Shown one piece after another: positions 7,701-11,348 of a stretch of DNA of 11,348 bases. The translations under genes and the position numbers were made by a program. The notes below the pieces were generated by a model that saw nothing but the letters and a program-made list of their open reading frames with translations, was not told the origin of the DNA and did no database searches. The stretch is from Candidatus Omnitrophota bacterium (GTDB lineage Bacteria > Omnitrophota > Koll11 > Pluralincolimonadales > Pluralincolimonadaceae), in contig JAKLIT010000038.1 of assembly GCA_022709465.1 (NCBI GenBank), positions 1 to 11,348 on the forward strand, in the 5' to 3' direction. Every line of letters begins with the position of its first letter. The first letter of the stretch is position 1.

Positions 7701-8493
7701 CCTCGCCTGTAGACCCTACCTCACTTGCGATTAATCCCTTGTCGCTGGTCACGGTTCCGCCGTCGGTTATATTCAGAATACCGGCACCATTTTTTCCTAC
7801 AATAATGTCATTGGTATTCGTCCAGGTGGACCCGGTGCCGGTAACGGTACCGGTACCGGTTGAATCCGCTTCACCGGCGATATTCCCCCAGGTATCGCTT
7901 ACCAAACCGCCGCTGGAAATGGTCAGTGTACCGGTACCATGATTGCCGACAAAAATGTCGCTGGCATTCGCCCAGGTGGAGCCGGAGCCGGTAACGGTAA
8001 AAGTTCCCAATGAGCCGTCATTGCCGCCGACATACGAGCTATAGGCACTGGTCACATCTCCGCCGCCGGAGATGGTTAACGAGCCATTCGCGTTGTCGCC
8101 CACGACCAGCCCGCCGCCGATATCCCACGCGGCGCCGGCGCCGACAGTAAAGGCGCTAGTACCGGCGCTCTCGAATTTAAACCATTTGTCCACGATCGTT
8201 CCGCCGCTGTTAGCCGTCAATGAGACTTCGTTTCCGTTGGTGTCGAACTTTGTCTCGTGGTCAAGGTCAGGAAGGGCGCTCTCCAGGGCAATAGTGCCGG
8301 CCGCGGTAAATTGTATGATATCCCCGTCGGCGCCTGTAGCATTAAGGTCGATGATCGCCTGCCTGAGGGATCCGGCTCCGCTGTCGTTGGTGTTGGAGAC
8401 GGTAAAAGTGGTCGCGTTGGCTTGTGCGGAAGATAAAAGAAAGATAATGACTGAATACAACAGCAGCCCCGTAACTCTTGTAATGTTTTTCAT
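4747..8493 (-). CDS. Autotransporter (type Va-like) with repeat passenger and outer-membrane barrel
   Basis: The start is ATG at 8491-8493. A strong AAGGAGG lies 9 bases upstream and the protein then begins with a signal peptide (MKNITRV..., cleavage near ANA, residue 27). The in-frame ATG at 8544 has no Shine-Dalgarno and would precede the signal. The 1248-residue product begins with a beta-helix entry segment (TFTVSNTNDSGAGSLRQAI, residues 29-47). Six ~50-residue repeats follow (about 120-423), then PATR-type autotransporter beta-strand repeats (near 466-500, 616-650 and 716-755, e.g. KEGTGILTFSGANTYSGAT). A linker helix region (about 905-955) leads to a C-terminal barrel (about 973-1248) that starts GFEAWGRGFGEY and ends in an aromatic residue (WADLRYKF). 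The barrel should sit in the outer membrane and expose the passenger outside; no protease or lipase motif is seen, so adhesion or surface coating is most likely. It has a single cysteine in the mature protein, at the passenger/barrel border. Confidence 0.92.
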   Translation of the reverse strand: MKNITRVTGLLLYSVIIFLLSSAQANATTFTVSNTNDSGAGSLRQAIIDLNATGADGDIIQFTAAGTIALESALPDLDHETKFDTNGNEVSLTANSGGTIVDKWFKFESAGTSAFTVGAGAAWDIGGGLVVGDNANGSLTISGGGDVTSAYSSYVGGNDGSLGTFTVTGSGSTWANASDIFVGNHGTGTLTISSGGLVSDTWGNIAGEADSTGTGTVTGTGSTWTNTNDIIVGKNGAGILNITDGGTVTSDKGLIASEVGSTGEVTVDGENSTWTMTGGLTVGNNGPGELNITDGGTVSDDYTDVGYNDVGEVTVDGAGSTWNNTGDLNIGKAYDGFLTISGGGAVNSAHAYAAKDAGSHGAIYVGDAGSTLSASSDLSVGDSGTGELVVYDGATVTVNSGSGTITLGKNADSEGLLVIGAEGAATSGTVDAAEVTGGSGSANLVFGQTDDFTFDPIISGSIAVQQKGTGTTTLSGNNTYTGSTSIQHGTIKLGHDSALGTQDAGTTVDEGASLDLNGHDLFTASEDEPLSIAGSGTGGEGALFNSSAGMSTYSGSITLTAASTIGVTDAAGSMLLYRSIDTGVAGYNLTFDGDGDFLVMNTFTGKITGNGDVIKNGAGELLFYMTGDDYTGATTVNEGRLTIGASGVVPDASALSIALGAELNLNGKNETIGSLSGAGNVINTAGAGTLTAGGNDGSTTFSGVISDGAGATAFTKEGTGILTFSGANTYSGATLINAGTVVAGNASALGNGSAVTVGAGGTLDVGTTNVTVNNTYTQNGTLKVTVASPSSSGKITSNADAAVAAGSSVNVTVPSGIYIPNNAAFTVIDGAGGAGVNIPGTITSSDPRLKFSALSSSGDLILMASRLGTGFSSIATDPNGAAVGAVLDNILDPTADMTDVLNTLEGLDDQQVASALDTFVPVVDSGVIESSNVSLNQFIGVTTDRLTGLYARARGSAGETGVSAGCEGLQGFEAWGRGFGEYLRQDPRGLSNGYRATVWGTAIGGDIPAFNNRVRMGLSGGYAQSGINSKDNSGKTDIDSYQGTLYAGYIDAENPYYLNGAFSFAYNKYDSLRHIAVGTIMRTANSDYDGQQYSVLFDGGYTFKSGEFGITPIASLQYERLHLEGYTEKNAGAFNLHVNSQNYDMLQSGLGMKLERPFKTETGTIIPEIHAKWLYDFIGDRQETTSTFSGGGGSFATNGFDPAQNSLNAGAKMTLIANNNWVLETNYDFEYKEDFTAHTGWADLRYKF
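7225..8136 (-). repeat. Six tandem ~150-bp coding repeats in the autotransporter passenger
   Basis: Each unit encodes about 48-50 residues of the form GSTW-x6-VG-x3-GxG-xLxIxxGG-xVxS...GxVTV, resembling the T5SS/PEP-CTERM-associated repeat. Similarity is visible in the DNA: the plus-strand string CCAGGTGGA (coding STW) recurs at about 7672, 7822 and 7972, exactly 150 bp apart, with a variant 144 bp further left near 7528. The outer units are more diverged than the central ones. Confidence 0.8.
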
Positions 8494-8502
8494 GACAATT
8501 GA

Positions 8503-8509
8503 CCTCCTT
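8503..8509 (-). promoter_or_regulatory. Ribosome binding site deciding the autotransporter start
   Basis: AAGGAGG on the minus strand lies 9 bases before the ATG at 8491-8493. It sets the start there rather than at the in-frame ATG 51 bp upstream. Confidence 0.8.
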
Positions 8510-8521
8510 GATCTTGCCACT

Positions 8522-8551
8522 ATGCTATCAAATAAATGGACCATATTGCAA
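8522..8551 (-). promoter_or_regulatory. Possible promoter of the autotransporter-ankyrin pair
   Basis: The 72-bp gap between the mscL remnant and the autotransporter contains TTGCAA (8546-8551) and TAGCAT (8522-8527) on the minus strand, 18 bp apart. Both boxes are only fair matches. The gap is AT-rich and has no terminator-like hairpin, so read-through from the malic enzyme operon is also possible. Confidence 0.35.
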
Positions 8552-8565
8552 GAAAAACTATTACA

Positions 8566-8830
8566 CTATTTCCTCTTCAGGCTGTTCAAGGTTTTTACGA
8601 CCATGAAGATTGCGAACGCGACGATGAGGAAATCTATGAGGGTATTTATGAAAAGGCCGTAATTCAGCGTGACAGCAGGATCGGTGGCTGTGGCCGCCTT
8701 CATCATGAGCTTAAGGTCCTTGAAATCCACTCCGCCGAGGAGCAGGCCTATCGGCGGCCGCGCCGACGACTATACCTACCGCCATGTCTATCGCGTTGCC
8801 TTTTACCGCGAATTCCTTGACTATAGACAT
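8566..8830 (-). pseudogene. mscL: Broken large-conductance mechanosensitive channel gene (mscL), internal deletion and frameshift
   Basis: The frame opening at ATG 8828-8830 reads MSIVKEFAVKGNAIDMAVGI then VVGAA, a clear MscL N-terminus and first half of TM1. It then falls into nonsense and stops at 8711-8713 after 39 residues. A second frame beginning at 8751 reads [20 protein letters not shown], continues through [20 protein letters not shown] (TM2) and ends LNSLKRK with TAG at 8566-8568. Family members have about 16 residues (FGKIVSSLV...IMPP) between these parts. Only 4 bases remain where 48 are expected, so about 44 bp are missing. The junction contains the palindrome GCGGCCGC (8754-8761). 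The ATG follows the malic enzyme stop by one base, with a purine-rich ribosome binding site inside that gene, so it was the last gene of that operon. It could be a true pseudogene or a sequencing/assembly deletion. Confidence 0.85.
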
Positions 8831-8831
8831 T

Positions 8832-10211
8832 TCAGGCCCCCTTCTTTCTTTGCGCCGCGGAAGCTACCGCCTTCGCGACACTTTCGTGCACCGCGGTATT
8901 CATGAAATTCGGGACGACTTCGTTCTTGCCCGCGAGCGAAGCGATCGCCTCTGCCGCGGAGAACTTCATCTTCGTCGTTATCTCCTTAGCGCGCGAATCC
9001 AGCGCGCCCCGTATTATCCCCGGGAAAGCGAGCGCGTTATTTATGGTCCTTCCGTCGAGAGCTATCGACGCGCCGGCCTCTTCGGCGTCCTTCGGCCATA
9101 TCTCGGGGACAGGGTTCGCAAGCGCGAAGATTATCGGGCGCTTGTTCATCGACTTGACCATTTCCTTTGTGACGAGCCCGGGGGCCGACAGCCCGATAAA
9201 TACGTCCTTGCCCTTCAATATATCCTTAAGCGCGCCTTTCTCCCTGCGCTTGTTTGTGATGCGGGCGATCTCCTTCTTATACGGGTTCATGTCGCCCGTC
9301 CTGCCTTTATAGATCGCGCCTGCCCTGTCGCAGAAGACAATGTGCCTGAAACCGTAGCCGAGCATGAGCTTTGCGGCAGCGATACCCGCCGCCCCTGCCC
9401 CGTTTATGGCTATCCCCACCTTCTCTTTTTTCTTGCCGGTCATCCTGAGCGCTTTTATAAGCGCGGCCAATATTACCGTCGCGGTGCCGTGCTGGTCGTC
9501 GTGGAATACGGGCACCCTGACCCTCTTCTGCAGTTTCTGTTCGACCTCGAAACAGAGCGGCGCGCCGACATCCTCTATCATTATGACGCTGAATGTCTCC
9601 GCGAGGCACGCGAGCGAATCGACTATCTCGTCGGCGTCTTCGCTTTTAAGCAGCAGCGGGACGCAGCTGACCCCGGCCATCTTATTCAATATTATGGATT
9701 TTCCTTCCATGACCGGCATCGCGGCGAGGACTCCGATATTGCCGAGCCCGAGGACGGCGGAGCCGTTCGTAGCTATGCAGACCGTATTGCCTATAGACGT
9801 GTATTCACGCGCCGACACGGGATTGGCGACGATATAATTGCAAACCTGCGCGACGCCCGGCGTGTAGATCATGCGCAGGTCGTTGAGCGTCTCCACTTTC
9901 ACGCGGGGCCTGACCTCGATCTTTCCGCCCCTGTGCAGGTTAAGCACTTCGTCCTGTATGTTCAGGATCTTATACCCCTTGAGGGTCTTCACCGCGGCGA
10001 TCGCCTTATGGAATTGCCTCTCGTCGTCGAAGAACGCTATTATGTCCCTTATAATATAGTTTGACGTAAGGTGTATCTTAGTGATGTCACCTAATGTTAC
10101 GCCTTCAATTCCGAGCGCGAGCGCAAGGGTGCCTAGAGCACCCGGGACATCCGGTATCCTGAAACGTATCTTCTTGACGATCTTGTGCGAATATTTCTCT
10201 ACTTCTGCCAT
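8832..10211 (-). CDS. Malic enzyme (NAD(P)-dependent malate dehydrogenase, decarboxylating) with N-terminal ACT domain
   Basis: Cytosolic enzyme converting malate to pyruvate and CO2 with reduction of NAD(P). Residues about 10-90 form an ACT-like domain (KIRFRIPDVPGALGTLALAL...), a small-molecule-binding regulatory module that explains the 459-residue length against about 380-410 for short bacterial malic enzymes. The catalytic domain shows MIYTPGVA (Y116), MEGKSIILNK (K171/K177), IEDVGAP (metal-binding E213/D214) and VPVFHDDQHGTATV (D238/D239). The nucleotide-binding domain has GAGAAG (271-276), then FCDRAG, LSAPG, ALANPVPE and NNALAFPGIIRGALD. Aspartate 295 at the end of the second strand would favour NAD over NADP, but that is uncertain. 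The ATG overlaps the end of the response regulator gene by 13 bp and has only a weak ribosome binding site, so translational coupling is likely. The mscL remnant follows after one base. Confidence 0.94.
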   Translation of the reverse strand: MAEVEKYSHKIVKKIRFRIPDVPGALGTLALALGIEGVTLGDITKIHLTSNYIIRDIIAFFDDERQFHKAIAAVKTLKGYKILNIQDEVLNLHRGGKIEVRPRVKVETLNDLRMIYTPGVAQVCNYIVANPVSAREYTSIGNTVCIATNGSAVLGLGNIGVLAAMPVMEGKSIILNKMAGVSCVPLLLKSEDADEIVDSLACLAETFSVIMIEDVGAPLCFEVEQKLQKRVRVPVFHDDQHGTATVILAALIKALRMTGKKKEKVGIAINGAGAAGIAAAKLMLGYGFRHIVFCDRAGAIYKGRTGDMNPYKKEIARITNKRREKGALKDILKGKDVFIGLSAPGLVTKEMVKSMNKRPIIFALANPVPEIWPKDAEEAGASIALDGRTINNALAFPGIIRGALDSRAKEITTKMKFSAAEAIASLAGKNEVVPNFMNTAVHESVAKAVASAAQRKKGA

Positions 10212-10576
10212 TTTGCCAGCAGCTCCTTCACCTGTTTTACGAATTTATCGTTAGGGGTGGACTTGGAGATGTAATCAAGCCCTCCGATCTTGCCGTCGAC
10301 GGCCGCGACCTCTTCATCGGTGACAAGCGCGGTAAGGAACGCGACGGGTATCTTCTTGGTCTTGTCGTTAAGTTTCAAGCTTTCATGGACCCGCGTGCCT
10401 TCCACGTCGGGCATCATTATATCGAGCAGGACAAGGTCCGGCGACTGTTCCGCCGCCATGGCCAGCCCTTTCCTCGCGTCATTAGAGGATACCACTTCGA
10501 AACCCTCTTTCGACAGGACCTCCGTATAGAGTTTGAGCACCATCACGTCATCGTCTATCATCAATATTTTCGCCAT
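10199..10576 (-). CDS. Single-domain CheY-like response regulator
   Basis: A 125-residue stand-alone receiver domain without an output domain. It has the acidic triad D8-D9-D10 (MIDDD), the phospho-acceptor D52 (LVLLDIMMP), the switch threonine T82 (VAFLTAL) and the conserved lysine K105 (YISKS). All key residues are present, so it should be phosphorylated, most likely by the histidine kinase encoded 15 bp upstream. With no DNA-binding domain it must act through protein contact or phosphotransfer. The ATG is preceded by a strong AAAGGAGGGGG ribosome binding site filling the gap after the kinase. Its last codons overlap the malic enzyme start by 13 bp. Confidence 0.95.
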   Translation of the reverse strand: MAKILMIDDDVMVLKLYTEVLSKEGFEVVSSNDARKGLAMAAEQSPDLVLLDIMMPDVEGTRVHESLKLNDKTKKIPVAFLTALVTDEEVAAVDGKIGGLDYISKSTPNDKFVKQVKELLAKWQK

Positions 10577-10591
10577 GCCCCCTCCTTTAGG

Positions 10592-11348
10592 TTAACCGAC
10601 GTTTAGCGGCAGCGTAAAACAAAAACGCGAGCCCTTTCCTTTGCCTTCGCTCTCAAACCACATCCTGCCGCCGTGCAGTTCGACGAACTTCTTGCTCAGC
10701 GGCATTCCGAGCCCGGTCCCAGCGTATTTGCGCGAATATTCGCTGTCTATCTGCTCGAACTCCGAGAAAACCTTGCCCCTGTCCTTCTCTTCTATGCCTA
10801 TGCCGGTATCCCAGACGCATACCGATATCTCCTTGTCGCCGGACTTCCGGGCGGTTATCCCTATCTTTCCCCCGTCGGGCGTGAACTTCATCGAGTTCGA
10901 CAACAGGTTGAAGACAACCTGTTTCACCTTTCTCTCGTCCGCCCTGACCGCTCCGATCCCCTCTTCTACGCCTGTCGAGAGGGCGATGCCGTGCTTGGCC
11001 GCCTTCTCCTTAATAAATACCATACTCTTTTCGAGAAGGGACTTCAGGTCGAAGTCGCTCAGTTCAAGCACCATCTTCCCTGATTCGACCTTCGAGAGGT
11101 CAAGTATATCGTTAATGAGCGAGAGCAGGTGCTTGCCGCTTTCGTGGATGTAATCTATGTATTCTTTTTGTTTCCCGTTCAACGGGCCTACGCCCTCTTC
11201 CTTTATCAGTTCGGAGAAACCGATTATGGCGTTGAGCGGCGTCCTTAATTCGTGGGACATGTTCGCGAGGAACGAGCTCTTCGCTTTATTCGCGCTCTCC
11301 GCCGCCTCCTTCGCTTTCAGTATCTCCTCTTCCGCCTGCTTTAGCCGG
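10592..11348 (-). CDS. Sensor histidine kinase, C-terminal catalytic part (runs off the right edge)
   Basis: The open frame continues through the window edge, so the start and sensor region are missing. Visible from the edge: an Ala/Glu/Lys-rich helix (RLKQAEEEILKAKEAAESAN), probably a coiled-coil linker, then FLANMSHELRTPLNAIIGFS with the phospho-accepting histidine at 11252-11254 (HisKA domain). The HATPase domain follows, with the N box (FNLLSNSMKFTP), G1 box (VWDTGIGIEEKD), F box (VFSEFEQ) and G2 box (GTGLGMPLSKKFVELHGG). The protein ends at LPLNVG with no attached receiver. The dimerisation and catalytic core is intact and should be active. The next gene, a single receiver, is its likely partner. 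What it senses is not visible. A methionine inside MSHELRTPL is not a credible start because the conserved frame extends upstream. Confidence 0.95.
   Translation of the reverse strand, partial: RLKQAEEEILKAKEAAESANKAKSSFLANMSHELRTPLNAIIGFSELIKEEGVGPLNGKQKEYIDYIHESGKHLLSLINDILDLSKVESGKMVLELSDFDLKSLLEKSMVFIKEKAAKHGIALSTGVEEGIGAVRADERKVKQVVFNLLSNSMKFTPDGGKIGITARKSGDKEISVCVWDTGIGIEEKDRGKVFSEFEQIDSEYSRKYAGTGLGMPLSKKFVELHGGRMWFESEGKGKGSRFCFTLPLNVG

Noticed and set aside
7225..8136. CRISPR array or non-coding tandem repeat
   Set aside because: The ~150-bp periodicity keeps a single open reading frame and encodes degenerate protein repeats; there are no short exact direct repeats with unique spacers.
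8494..8544. Upstream extension of the autotransporter to the ATG at 8544
   Set aside because: No ribosome binding site, the added residues precede a complete signal peptide, and the stretch overlaps the possible promoter; the ATG at 8493 has AAGGAGG at proper spacing.
5519..8662. Several plus-strand open frames opposite the autotransporter, rich in Pro, Ser, Val and Ala
   Set aside because: They mirror the Gly/Thr/Ser-rich repeats of the autotransporter on the other strand and show no family signature.
8566..8830. Programmed frameshift expressing intact MscL
   Set aside because: A single-base shift would join the two frames but about 15 residues of the pore helix and loop would still be missing, so a deletion explains the data better.
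8784..10064. A 426-codon open frame on the plus strand opposite the malic enzyme
   Set aside because: It is antisense to a complete, motif-rich malic enzyme, its translation is full of Arg/Tyr/His with no recognisable domain, and it is explained by codon bias of the real gene.

Overview
The window reads as chromosomal DNA of a Gram-negative (diderm) bacterium. A classical autotransporter with a C-terminal outer-membrane barrel and several signal peptides require an outer membrane and periplasm. Frequent ATA isoleucine and AGG arginine codons, TTG/GTG starts and the mix of families are reminiscent of an uncultivated lineage such as Omnitrophota. That placement is an impression, not a demonstrated result. 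Every gene I can support lies on the minus strand, so the window is described from its right end to its left end.

Right block (about 8566-11348): a tight operon holding the C-terminal part of a sensor histidine kinase, a stand-alone CheY-like receiver, a malic enzyme with an N-terminal ACT domain, and a broken mscL (large-conductance mechanosensitive channel). The mscL reading frame has lost about 44 bp in the first transmembrane helix and is frameshifted.

Middle block (about 4077-8551): a 1248-residue autotransporter adhesin-like protein with six ~50-residue repeats, PATR-type repeats and a C-terminal barrel. It is followed after 13 bp by a secreted ankyrin-repeat protein that starts with GTG.

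Left block (196-4071): a six-gene arsenic-type operon behind a near-consensus sigma-70 promoter and a 20-bp dyad. The order is a Cys-rich DUF134 regulator, a DUF318/ArsP-type permease, a small cytosolic thioredoxin-fold protein (CFKC), an exported ArsF-like thioredoxin-fold protein (CPTC), an ArsG/CcdA-like membrane protein with two intramembrane cysteines, and an ACR3 arsenite efflux pump. Junctions are ATGA overlaps or gaps of 11 bp or less. No ArsR and no arsenate reductase are present in the window. The gene set suggests As(III) or organoarsenical handling with a thiol-electron relay across the inner membrane.

Far left (1-161): the first 28 codons of a TetR-family regulator with its own promoter and a 14-bp palindromic operator that overlaps the expected transcription start. 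This is a typical autoregulation layout.

No rRNA, tRNA, CRISPR array, insertion sequence or convincing rho-independent terminator was seen. Intergenic space is very small; the only gaps above 60 bp are the three promoter regions (86-195, 4011-4076, 8494-8565).
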